A stretch of 8,289 nt of DNA from Frankiaceae bacterium (GCA_030840615.1 JAVEEE010000338.1:1-8289); one strand, 5' to 3'; counted from the first letter of the stretch, positions 1 to 6,358 are shown. Program-made: numbers and translations. The notes: generated from the letters alone by a model not told the origin.

Positions 1-2889
1 CGCGCGCGCGGGCGACGCGTAGTCGGCCGGAAGGTCCACGGTGGCGACCTGGTCACGGTCGGGAACGGCGGCTGTCACGCCGCCGGCCGGATGCGTGACG
101 AGAGCAAGCAGCGCCGTGTCGTCGTCGTACCGTCGAGTCGCCGCGAGCGGACGCAGCTCGGCCAGCGCCGCGTCGCAGACATCCATCGCGCCCTCGGCCG
201 TCGCGACCGCGTCGGCCAACCGCTGCATGCCGTCCTCGACCGGCAGATCAGGCCCTTCGACCAGACCGTCGGTGTAGGCGAGCAGCAGCGAGCCGGGTGG
301 AAGGGTCAGCTCGACCTCGACGTAGGCCTGGATGCCAACACCGAGGGGCAGCCCGGGGTCGAGCTCGAGGAACGTCGGCTCCTGGCCAGGTAGCCGCAGC
401 AGTGGCGGCAGGTGCCCCGCGCAGGAGCACAGGACGGTCCCGTGGATCGGGTCCCACTCGGCGTAGAGCGCGGTGACGAGCAATCCCTCCTCGAGCGTTC
501 CGACCAGGCGGTCGAGCCGGGTGAGCAGCGCCGCCGGAGGATGCCCTTCGAGGCTGTAGGCACGAACGGCGGCGCGGAGCTGGCCCATGACCGCGGCCGC
601 CCGCACGCCGCGCCCCATGACGTCGCCGACAACGAGACCGATGCGGCCGCTGGGCAACAGGATGACGTCGTAGAAGTCACCGCCGACGTCGACACCTTCG
701 GCACCGGGGAGGTAGCGAACCGCCACCTCGGCACCCGGCACTTGCGGCAACGACGACGGCAGCAACGAACGCTGCAACGTGTGCGCGATCTCGGTCTGCT
801 GGCGCAGCAGCCGGGCACTGTCGATAGCGAGTGCCAGACGGCCGGCAAGCTCCTCCATCTGATCGCGATCGGCTTCGCCCAGCGGCTCACGTCCGCCGAC
901 GACGGTCGTCACCGACAGCACACCGAGCGCGTGTCCGCCGGCGATGAGCGGCAGCAGGATGTTGGAGCGGGGCGGGTGCGCAGCGAGGCCGGCCCGCATC
1001 TCGGGATCCTCGACGGTTGCGAGCACGGCATCGAGCGGCAGATCCGCGAACAGGACCGACGTGCCGTCAGTCAGGATGCGGTCATAGGTCTGGGTGACGG
1101 CCGGCGGCAGGCTCATGGAGATCATGCGCTGCACTCGCGTCTGACCGGCGTCGATGTGCTCGGCTGCGGCCAACGAGTAGCTGCCGTCGGGCTCGCGCAG
1201 GTGCACGCTGACGGCGTCGCCGATGCGACCCACGACCAACCGGCAGAACTGCAGTGAGGTGAGCTGCACGTCAAGAGGCGCCGTGAAGATGCGGCCGGCT
1301 TCTGCGAGCACCTCGAGTCGCAGCCTGGTCTGCGACTCGCGCTCCAGCAGCCGCGCGCGCTCCAGTGCGTGCGCGCACTGGTCGGCGAGGGCCGTGAGGA
1401 ACTCGACGTCGTGGTCGGAGAAGTCCTGCTCCGTCGGCAGGGAGAGGGCAAGCGCACCGAGGTCGCGGTCGCCGATCACCAACGGAAGACACGCCCATGC
1501 CTGACCTTGCGGGTAGTGCTCGGCGAGGCTCGGATACTGCCGGTCGCGGTCCGCGACACTGCGCAGCAGCACCGGCTCGTGCCGCAACAACGCGTCACTC
1601 GCGGGCAGTCCCTCGGCGTAAGGGAACTCACGGTAGGCCTCCTGCAGTGCGGCGCCGAGACCGTGCTGGCGCACCGTGCGCATCACACCCGCGTCGGCGT
1701 CGAGCACGCAGATGGCAACGAGTGAGGCACCGAGGGTGGTGGTGAGCTCCTCGACGATGAAGTCGAACGTCGATGCACCGTCTCGTACGTCGGCCAGTGC
1801 GGCGGTGAGGCGTTGAAGGGAGGCGAGGCGCCGCGTGGTCTCCTGCGCATCGGCCAGGCTGCGCAGCTGCGCCTCGACGACGAGTGCCCGGTGCATCGCT
1901 GCCGCACACTGCGCCGTGGCCGTGTCGATGAAAACGAGCCCATCCGCGTCCAGCTCGCCCGCGTGATCGAAACCGAGGCCGAGCACACCGATGGTGCGTC
2001 CGTTGACGACAAGGGGCGCGGCGACGAAAGCCACACCGGCCGCCCCCCGGCCGCGCAGCGACGGGTAGCGCGCGTCCCGCTCGGGGATCGACCGGATGAC
2101 CACGCGTTCGCCGGTCCGGCCGGCTTCCGAGATCGGACCTTCTGCATCCATCGGCAGGTCGCGCCAGCGTTCCTCGACCTGGGGGGGATAGCCGACCATG
2201 CCGCGCAGCCGGAAGGTCGCGTTGTCGTCGCCGAGCTCCCAGACCGCCCCACCGAACGCACCGATCAGCGACAGGCCGCGCTCGACGACGGTGGTGACGA
2301 CGCCTTCGACGGAGAGATCGACGAGCAGCTCTTGCGCGATGACGCGCAGTCGGTCGAGCCGCTCGCTGACCGAGGCGGCGGTGTCGAGGGCCCGGCGTTC
2401 CGAAGCGAGCAGCAGCCCGTGCTGCACGGCCCAGGCCGCGCGCTCGGCGGCAGCGCTCAGCAGCTGGATGTCCTCGCCGCTGAAGGTCCGATCGGACCGG
2501 CTGCCGACGAGGGCGACACCGATCACCCGGCCCTCGACGACCAAGGGCACTCCCACCAGCGCCCGAACGCCCTCATCTGCCCAGCTGGCACCGAACGTCT
2601 CGAGTGCCGAGGTGTCCGAGATGACAGCGGGCGCACCGGTGGCAGCGATCGTGCCGGTGAAGCCGCGGCCCACCGGGATCCGGACGCCGCCGGCCCGCTC
2701 CATCGGCACGCCGTGGGTGGCCATGACCCGGAGCAGTTCACCCTCGACCAGCAGAAACTGCGCGACGTCCGCGCCCATGACCTGGCAGAGCCGGGACAGC
2801 AGCTCATCGAGGAGACGATCCGAAGGCAGCCCCGCCAGGCCGGGGTCGCGCAGGGTGGCGTCCCGCCCCGTCTCCGGTGTCTGGGTCAC
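1..2889 (-). CDS. Multi-GAF sensor SpoIIE/PP2C-type serine phosphatase (C-terminus beyond window)
   Basis: Reading leftward from GTG at 2889, the frame is open for 963 codons to the window edge with no stop. Seen: four successive GAF-like domains (about residues 17-163, 180-340, 355-515 and 525-695), a short helix with the typical TLQRSLLPSSLP entry, then a PP2C/SpoIIE phosphatase (about 704-935). Its metal-binding motifs are intact: GGDFYD (D738, D741), GDVMGRG (D756), YTDG (D874) and DDDTALLAL (D922-D924). Domains 2 and 3 share an RDxxYPSL motif, suggesting duplication. In this family the phosphatase dephosphorylates an anti-anti-sigma (STAS) protein in response to ligands or signals sensed by the GAF domains; the signal here is unknown. 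No membrane segment is visible, so it is probably cytosolic. The last residues (VDLPADYASPARA) resemble the start of an RsbW-like HATPase domain, which would continue outside the window. The start was chosen for a GAGGG 8 nt upstream (2902-2898). An in-frame GTG at 2973 would add 28 low-complexity residues and has no SD. Family call is firm; the partner is not known. Confidence 0.93.
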   Translation of the reverse strand, partial: MTQTPETGRDATLRDPGLAGLPSDRLLDELLSRLCQVMGADVAQFLLVEGELLRVMATHGVPMERAGGVRIPVGRGFTGTIAATGAPAVISDTSALETFGASWADEGVRALVGVPLVVEGRVIGVALVGSRSDRTFSGEDIQLLSAAAERAAWAVQHGLLLASERRALDTAASVSERLDRLRVIAQELLVDLSVEGVVTTVVERGLSLIGAFGGAVWELGDDNATFRLRGMVGYPPQVEERWRDLPMDAEGPISEAGRTGERVVIRSIPERDARYPSLRGRGAAGVAFVAAPLVVNGRTIGVLGLGFDHAGELDADGLVFIDTATAQCAAAMHRALVVEAQLRSLADAQETTRRLASLQRLTAALADVRDGASTFDFIVEELTTTLGASLVAICVLDADAGVMRTVRQHGLGAALQEAYREFPYAEGLPASDALLRHEPVLLRSVADRDRQYPSLAEHYPQGQAWACLPLVIGDRDLGALALSLPTEQDFSDHDVEFLTALADQCAHALERARLLERESQTRLRLEVLAEAGRIFTAPLDVQLTSLQFCRLVVGRIGDAVSVHLREPDGSYSLAAAEHIDAGQTRVQRMISMSLPPAVTQTYDRILTDGTSVLFADLPLDAVLATVEDPEMRAGLAAHPPRSNILLPLIAGGHALGVLSVTTVVGGREPLGEADRDQMEELAGRLALAIDSARLLRQQTEIAHTLQRSLLPSSLPQVPGAEVAVRYLPGAEGVDVGGDFYDVILLPSGRIGLVVGDVMGRGVRAAAVMGQLRAAVRAYSLEGHPPAALLTRLDRLVGTLEEGLLVTALYAEWDPIHGTVLCSCAGHLPPLLRLPGQEPTFLELDPGLPLGVGIQAYVEVELTLPPGSLLLAYTDGLVEGPDLPVEDGMQRLADAVATAEGAMDVCDAALAELRPLAATRRYDDDTALLALVTHPAGGVTAAVPDRDQVATVDLPADYASPARA

Positions 2890-2931
2890 GCTCTCCGCCC
2901 TCGAAACCGGCGGTCGGTGCCGGACCCTCGA

Positions 2932-2937
2932 ATCGTA
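2932..2937 (-). promoter_or_regulatory. Candidate -10 element for the GAF-SpoIIE gene
   Basis: On the minus strand this reads TACGAT, matching the actinobacterial TANNNT -10 pattern. It would place transcription start near 2925 and give a leader of roughly 36 nt before the GTG at 2889. No recognisable -35 hexamer lies 16-18 bp upstream, where the sequence is GC-only. The GlnR box starts 37 bp upstream of it, so activation from that site is possible but unproven. In GC-rich DNA a hexamer like this can occur by chance. Confidence 0.3.
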
Positions 2938-2973
2938 CGGCGAGGCGCGGCCCGGGCGCGGCCCGACAGTCAC

Positions 2974-3011
2974 GTAACGCGCCGGAAACACCGGGGAAAC
3001 CGGTGATCAAC
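2974..3011 (+). promoter_or_regulatory. GlnR binding site (four half-sites) upstream of glnA
   Basis: Four five-base half-sites sit at exact 11-bp spacing: GTAAC (2974-2978), GAAAC (2985-2989), GAAAC (2996-3000) and a degenerate TCAAC (3007-3011), each separated by 6 bases. This matches the known actinobacterial GlnR pattern gTnAc-n6-GaAAc-n6, the first three half-sites very closely. GlnR is the OmpR-type global nitrogen regulator, and glnA is one of its classic targets. The box centre lies about 42 bp upstream of the start point predicted from the TATGGT hexamer at 3022-3027, a normal activator position. The site also lies 84 bp or more upstream of the divergent phosphatase start, so it could influence both genes. 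Confidence 0.82.
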
Positions 3012-3021
3012 GCCGATTTCC

Positions 3022-3027
3022 TATGGT
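3022..3027 (+). promoter_or_regulatory. Candidate glnA -10 element
   Basis: TATGGT fits the TANNNT -10 pattern and lies 10 bp downstream of the last GlnR half-site. The -35 position (about 2999-3004) is overlapped by the GlnR box and has no TTGACA-like sequence, as expected for a promoter that needs an activator. It would give a leader of about 105 nt. A second candidate, TACGTT at 3055-3060, would give a leader of about 72 nt. The sequence alone does not decide between them. Confidence 0.45.
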
Positions 3028-3118
3028 CGCGTGCAGGCGGGCCACCCGGTTCGCTACGTTGCCACCTGTCGGTCCTTCCCTCTCCCGGCCGGCGGTCCAC
3101 GGCAGCGCGCCCAGCGCT

Positions 3119-3126
3119 GGAGGAGG
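3119..3126 (+). promoter_or_regulatory. glnA ribosome binding site with long spacer
   Basis: GGAGGAGG is a near-perfect anti-SD complement, but it lies 12 nt upstream of the ATG at 3139, longer than the usual 5-9 nt. It fixes the start at 3139 rather than the in-frame ATG at 3031, which would add 36 residues with no counterpart in the GlnA family. A perfect 10-bp palindrome, CCAGCGCTGG (3111-3120), overlaps its first two bases. Confidence 0.7.
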
Positions 3127-3138
3127 CAGCACCCCGCC

Positions 3139-4563
3139 ATGTTCGAGAACGCCGACGAGGTCCTTTCCTACATCCGCAAGAACGACGTGCAGTTCGTCGA
3201 CGTCCGCTTCTGCGACCTGCCGGGCGTCATGCAGCACTTCACCTTCCCGGCGTCGAACTTCGGCGAGAGCGTCTTCACGGACGGCCTGATGTTCGACGGT
3301 TCGTCGATCCGCGGCTTCCAGCAGATCCACGAGTCGGACATGCTGCTGCTGCCGGACCCGTCCACTGCCTACATGGACCCGTTCCGCCAGCACCCGACGC
3401 TGATCATGAACTTCTTCATCCACGACCCCCTCACCGGCGAGGCCTACTCCCGCGACCCGCGCAACATCGCGAAGAAGGCCGAGGACTACCTGCGCGGCTC
3501 GGGCATCGCGGACACGTCCTACTTCGGTCCTGAGGCCGAGTTCTACATCTTCGACAGCATCCGCTACGACCAGACGCCGCACTCCGCCTACCACTACATC
3601 GACTCGATCGAGGCGGCGTGGAACACGGGCCGCGAGGAGCCGGGCGGCAACAAGGGCTCCAAGCCGGCCTACAAGGGTGGCTACTTCCCCGTCCCGCCGA
3701 CCGACCATTTCACCGACCTGCGCTCGGAGATGGTGCGGGTGCTGCTCGAGATCGGCATCGACGTCGAGATGCAGCACCACGAGGTCGGCACGGCCGGACA
3801 GGCCGAGATCGACTTCCGCTTCGGCACGCTGCTCAAGACGGCCGACAACCTCATGAACTTCAAGTACGTCGTCAAGAACGTCGCACGCCAGCACGGTCGC
3901 ACGGTGACCTTCATGCCCAAGCCGATCTACCAGGACAACGGCTCGGGCATGCACTGCCACCAGTCGCTGTGGAAGGACGGCGTACCGCTGTTCTACGACG
4001 AGATCGGCTACGCCGGCCTGTCGGACATGGCGCGCTACTACATCGGCGGGCTGCTCAAGCACGCGCCGTCACTGCTGGCCTTCACCAACCCGACGACCAA
4101 CTCCTACCGCCGGTTGGTGCCGGGCTACGAGGCGCCGGTCAACCTCGTCTACTCGCAGCGCAACCGCTCCGCCTGCTGCCGCATCCCGATCACGGGCTCC
4201 AACCCCAAGGCCAAGCGGCTCGAGTTCCGGGTGCCCGACCCGTCATGCAACCCCTACCTCGCGTTTGCCGCCATGCTGATGGCCGGACTCGACGGCATCC
4301 GCAACAAGATCGAGCCACCGGAGCCGGTCGACAAGGACCTCTATGAGCTGCCGCCGGACGAGCTCGCCGCGGTGGCGACGGTGCCCGGGTCGCTCGAGGC
4401 CGTGCTCGACGAGCTGGAAGCCGACCATGACTACCTGCTCGACGGCGGGGTCTTCACGCCGGACGTCGTGGAAACCTGGGTGGACTACAAGCGGGTCAAC
4501 GAGGTCGACGCGATCCGGCTGCGGCCACACCCCTACGAGTTCGCGATGTATTACGACATCTGA
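3139..4563 (+). CDS. glnA: Glutamine synthetase, class I-beta
   Basis: Encodes 474 residues, the usual length for actinobacterial GlnA. The enzyme makes glutamine from glutamate, ammonia and ATP as a cytosolic dodecamer and is the main entry point for ammonium. Seen: N-terminal beta-grasp region with DVRFCDLPGVMQHFT (21-35) and FDGSSIRGF (52-60); GPEAEFYIFD with metal ligands E132 and E134; HHEVGTAGQAEIDF with E215 and E223; the ATP-binding signature KPIYQDNGSGMHCHQS with H272; NSYRRLVPGYEAP with the flap glutamate E331; and NRSACCRIP with R343 and R348. Tyr402 in KDLYELPP is the conserved adenylylation site, so regulation by GlnE is expected. Upstream lies a GlnR box, predicting control by nitrogen supply. 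The start is set by the family N-terminus MFENADEV and the SD at 3119-3126. Third positions are almost all C or G, consistent with high expression. Cysteines at 346, 347 and 370 near the active site are slightly unusual. Confidence 0.99.
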   Translation: MFENADEVLSYIRKNDVQFVDVRFCDLPGVMQHFTFPASNFGESVFTDGLMFDGSSIRGFQQIHESDMLLLPDPSTAYMDPFRQHPTLIMNFFIHDPLTGEAYSRDPRNIAKKAEDYLRGSGIADTSYFGPEAEFYIFDSIRYDQTPHSAYHYIDSIEAAWNTGREEPGGNKGSKPAYKGGYFPVPPTDHFTDLRSEMVRVLLEIGIDVEMQHHEVGTAGQAEIDFRFGTLLKTADNLMNFKYVVKNVARQHGRTVTFMPKPIYQDNGSGMHCHQSLWKDGVPLFYDEIGYAGLSDMARYYIGGLLKHAPSLLAFTNPTTNSYRRLVPGYEAPVNLVYSQRNRSACCRIPITGSNPKAKRLEFRVPDPSCNPYLAFAAMLMAGLDGIRNKIEPPEPVDKDLYELPPDELAAVATVPGSLEAVLDELEADHDYLLDGGVFTPDVVETWVDYKRVNEVDAIRLRPHPYEFAMYYDI

Positions 4564-4576
4564 TCCGGGGGTAGGT

Positions 4577-4620
4577 TCATCGCCGTTTCACCAGGCCCTG
4601 GCATGGTCATCCGGCGATGA
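4577..4620. terminator. Inverted repeat in the glnA convergent gap, possible two-way terminator
   Basis: A perfect 9-bp inverted repeat (TCATCGCCG at 4577-4585 and CGGCGATGA at 4612-4620) begins 13 bp after the glnA stop codon. The 26-base loop contains a second small palindrome, CCAGG-C-CCTGG (4591-4601). There is no U-tract, which is common in GC-rich actinomycetes. Position between two convergent genes suggests termination for either or both. The nested palindrome could also bind a protein. Confidence 0.5.
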
Positions 4621-4626
4621 TCAATA

Positions 4627-4646
4627 CCGGCGCTACGACGCGCCGG
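4627..4646. terminator. GC-rich hairpin, likely bidirectional terminator
   Basis: A perfect 7-bp stem (CCGGCGC at 4627-4633 and GCGCCGG at 4640-4646) closes a 6-base TACGAC loop. It lies 13 bp beyond the stop codon of the minus-strand oxygenase gene, and glnA transcripts reach it after the repeat at 4577-4620. An AT-richer stretch (TATTGATCAT) follows it in the minus direction. No poly-U tract is present. Confidence 0.55.
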
Positions 4647-4659
4647 CACCGGGCTGCGT

Positions 4660-5484
4660 TTATGTCGCGGGAATGTCCGGCCGTTCACCTAGCAGGCGAC
4701 GCGGATGCCGGCCGTCGACGTAGCCGACGAACGGCGGGTGGATGTTGTAGCCGAGCAGCTCCTGCAGCCGCGGGTCGAGACCTGCCACCACCTCGCGCGG
4801 TACGGCGAGGATGTGGTTCTCCTGCGGTCGCAACCAGCCGGCGGCGTACTCGAGCAGTACGCCGAGACGCGGGCGATCCGTCCGGTTTGCGCCGCCGCCG
4901 TGCCACAGGCTGCCGGCGATGAAGAGCACGGAGCCGGCCGGCATCGCCACGACGACGGTCTCGTCCTCTATCCCGTCGTTTCCGGGGTGGTTGTCGAACG
5001 GCGTCCGGTCGGTCCAGCGATGGCTGCCGGGCAGCACGCGGGTCGCACCGTTGGCGGGTGTGAAGTCGTCGAGTGCCCACATCGTGTTGAGCACGACCTC
5101 GGGATGCGGGCGCGGGATCGGGTAGATCGAGTCGTCGGTGTGCAGCACCTGCGCCTTCTCCCCCGGCCCGATGTCGATGCCGGTGGGCGCACTCAGCTGG
5201 TAGCTGGTCCCGAGCACCCGATCGAGCACCGCGAGCAGCAGCGGGTGGACGGCGAGTGCGTCGAAGGCCCGGCTCTTCGCGAACAGCGCGTAGATGCGCC
5301 GGGTCAGGTAGCCCTCGAAGTCGTTGCGGCCGGTGGGCGTGTGATCGATCACGTCACGCAAACCGGCGCGCACGGCGGTTGCGTCGGCCTCGGACAGCAG
5401 GTGCTCGACGACGGCGTAGCCCTGCCGGTCGAGGTCGGCGACGACCCGATCGACCAGCATGCTGTCGACGTCCACGGCGGTCAT
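4660..5484 (-). CDS. Phytanoyl-CoA dioxygenase (PhyH) family Fe(II)/2-oxoglutarate oxygenase
   Basis: Encodes 274 residues, a normal size for the family. Such enzymes hydroxylate small molecules using O2 and 2-oxoglutarate, giving succinate and CO2; the substrate here cannot be read from sequence. Seen: the double-stranded beta-helix core with the HTD iron motif (H115, D117), the distal iron histidine H195 in SLWHGGGAN, and a likely 2-oxoglutarate-binding arginine in RPRLGV (R204 or R206). NTMWALDDFTPANGATRVLPGSH (133-155) is the family's typical core. All catalytic positions are present, so it should be active. No signal peptide is seen. Start ATG at 5484 has no SD, but a TACCGT -10-like hexamer lies 7 nt before it, suggesting a leaderless mRNA; ATG at 5460 is an alternative. 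The frame is open upstream to 5859, but that part is antisense to the next gene and unrelated to the family. It is divergent from the lyase gene with 25 bp between starts, so shared regulation is likely. Confidence 0.92.
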   Translation of the reverse strand: MTAVDVDSMLVDRVVADLDRQGYAVVEHLLSEADATAVRAGLRDVIDHTPTGRNDFEGYLTRRIYALFAKSRAFDALAVHPLLLAVLDRVLGTSYQLSAPTGIDIGPGEKAQVLHTDDSIYPIPRPHPEVVLNTMWALDDFTPANGATRVLPGSHRWTDRTPFDNHPGNDGIEDETVVVAMPAGSVLFIAGSLWHGGGANRTDRPRLGVLLEYAAGWLRPQENHILAVPREVVAGLDPRLQELLGYNIHPPFVGYVDGRHPRRLLGERPDIPAT

Positions 5485-5491
5485 GGTCGGG

Positions 5492-5502
5492 ACGGTACGG
5501 TA
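5492..5502. promoter_or_regulatory. Overlapping, symmetric -10 elements of a bidirectional promoter
   Basis: Within the 25-bp gap between two divergent starts lies TACGGT (5496-5501), 8 nt before the plus-strand ATG at 5510. On the opposite strand TACCGT (5497-5492) lies 7 nt before the ATG at 5484, and a second TACCGT is present at 5502-5497. The core GGTAC-G-GTACC (5494-5504) is a perfect palindrome around one base. The spacing places both transcription starts at or near the start codons, typical of leaderless actinobacterial mRNAs. No clear -35 box was found in either direction. Inferred from pattern and spacing only. Confidence 0.55.
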
Positions 5503-5509
5503 CCGGCCC

Positions 5510-6340
5510 ATGAGTGCGCTCGACGGTTTGGCCGGACAATTCCTGGACCTGCACGTGCGTGATCGGCCGCTGCTGCAGCCGAACGCCTGGGACGCCGGGT
5601 CGGCACGCCTGCTCGCCTCGCTGGGTTTCGAAGCTCTCGCCACCACGAGCAGCGGCTTCGCCGCGACGCTCGGGCGCAACGACGGCAACGTCACCCGCGA
5701 CGAGGCACTGAACCACGCGCGTGACATCGCCCGGTCCGTCGACGTACCGGTCGCGGCAGACACGGAGAACGGGTTCGCCGACGACCCGGAGGGCGTCGCC
5801 GAGATGGTCACGTTGGCCTGCGCGACGGGGCTGGCGGGCTGCTCGATCGAGGACTTCACCGGCCGTGCGGACGATCCGATCTACGACCTCGGGCTGTCGG
5901 CGGAGCGGATCGCGGCGGCTGCCGAGGCTGCGCACGCCGGCCCGCGACAACTCGTGCTCACGGCGCGCGCGGAGAACCTCATCCACGGCGTGGACGACCT
6001 CGCCGACACGATCGCGCGACTGCAGGCCTACCAGGCGGCCGGCGCCGACGTGCTGTTCGCGCCGGGGCTTACGACGTTGGCCGACATCCGGTCGGTCGTC
6101 ACGTCCGTCGACCGGCCGGTGAACGTGCTCGTCGCGCCCGGACGCCCGTCGGTTGCCGAGCTCGCCGCGGCCGGCGTCGCCCGCATCTCCGTCGGAGGCG
6201 CGTTCGCCTTCGCTGCCTACGCCGCTCTCGTGGAGGCGGCGACCGAGCTGCGCGACCGCGGCAGCTACGACTCGCTGGACCGCGTCGGGTCGGCGCGGGC
6301 GGCGATCCGCGACGCGTTCAGCGCACCGCCGCCGGCGTGA
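5510..6340 (+). CDS. Isocitrate lyase/phosphoenolpyruvate mutase family protein
   Basis: Encodes 276 residues. It belongs to the small single-domain TIM-barrel branch often labelled carboxyvinyl-carboxyphosphonate phosphorylmutase or 2-methylisocitrate-lyase-like (COG2513 type). Members bind Mg2+ and break or rearrange C-C or C-P bonds in 2-oxo or hydroxy acids. Seen: PNAWDAGSARL (24-34), the substrate-loop TTSSGFAATLGRNDGN (45-60), the metal-binding ADTENGF (D84, E86), SIEDFTG (E114, D115), TARAEN (R153, E155) and a GVARISVGG barrel strand (222-230). The KKCGH loop of true isocitrate lyase and the EDKxxPKxNS signature of PEP mutase are both absent, so neither reaction should be assigned. The ATG at 5510 was chosen because a -10-like hexamer ends 8 nt before it; an in-frame ATG at 5483 would overlap the divergent oxygenase gene. 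No SD precedes either. The proximity to a PhyH oxygenase suggests co-regulation, not a proven pathway. Confidence 0.9.
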   Translation: MSALDGLAGQFLDLHVRDRPLLQPNAWDAGSARLLASLGFEALATTSSGFAATLGRNDGNVTRDEALNHARDIARSVDVPVAADTENGFADDPEGVAEMVTLACATGLAGCSIEDFTGRADDPIYDLGLSAERIAAAAEAAHAGPRQLVLTARAENLIHGVDDLADTIARLQAYQAAGADVLFAPGLTTLADIRSVVTSVDRPVNVLVAPGRPSVAELAAAGVARISVGGAFAFAAYAALVEAATELRDRGSYDSLDRVGSARAAIRDAFSAPPPA

Positions 6341-6354
6341 TCAGCCCGCCGGCG
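6330..6354. terminator. GC hairpin across the lyase stop codon
   Basis: CGCCGGCG occurs at 6330-6337 and again at 6347-6354. Being self-complementary, the two copies form a perfect 8-bp stem around a 9-base loop that contains the TGA stop of the lyase gene (6338-6340). The acetyltransferase stop on the other strand lies 5 bp beyond. The position between convergent genes suggests a terminator for both; no U-tract is present. Confidence 0.5.
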
Positions 6355-6358
6355 CGGG

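Noticed and set aside
1..10. Alternating CG repeat at the left edge as a special DNA structure
   Set aside because: It is only five repeats, lies within the open phosphatase frame (codons for Pro-Ala-Arg-Ala), and is unremarkable for the base composition.
412..1257. A 281-codon plus-strand open frame, and another at 1813-3006 (397 codons)
   Set aside because: Both are antisense to the GAF-SpoIIE gene, whose domains and catalytic motifs are unmistakable across these stretches. The antisense translations show no family motif. Long antisense frames are expected in GC-rich coding DNA.
2181..2187. Run of seven G (C7 in the minus-strand gene), a possible phase-variable or error-prone tract in the phosphatase gene
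   Set aside because: The frame is intact on both sides (GYPPQVEERW followed by normal GAF sequence), and seven bases is short for phase variation in such GC-rich DNA.
3031..3138. In-frame upstream ATG adding 36 residues to GlnA
   Set aside because: The family N-terminus MFENADEV starts at 3139, and a strong SD lies between the two candidates.
3007..4062. A 351-codon minus-strand open frame opposite glnA
   Set aside because: It is a reverse-complement shadow of a highly conserved gene with strong third-position GC, and its translation is low-complexity, rich in Val, Arg and Leu.
5485..5859. N-terminal extension of the PhyH-family protein by 125 residues
   Set aside because: The extension lies antisense to the lyase gene and has no resemblance to the family, and the core begins normally at 5484.
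5510..6340. Phosphonate biosynthesis locus (PEP mutase beside a PhyH-type oxygenase)
   Set aside because: The PEP mutase signature EDKxxPKxNS is absent, and no phosphonopyruvate decarboxylase or transaminase lies nearby.
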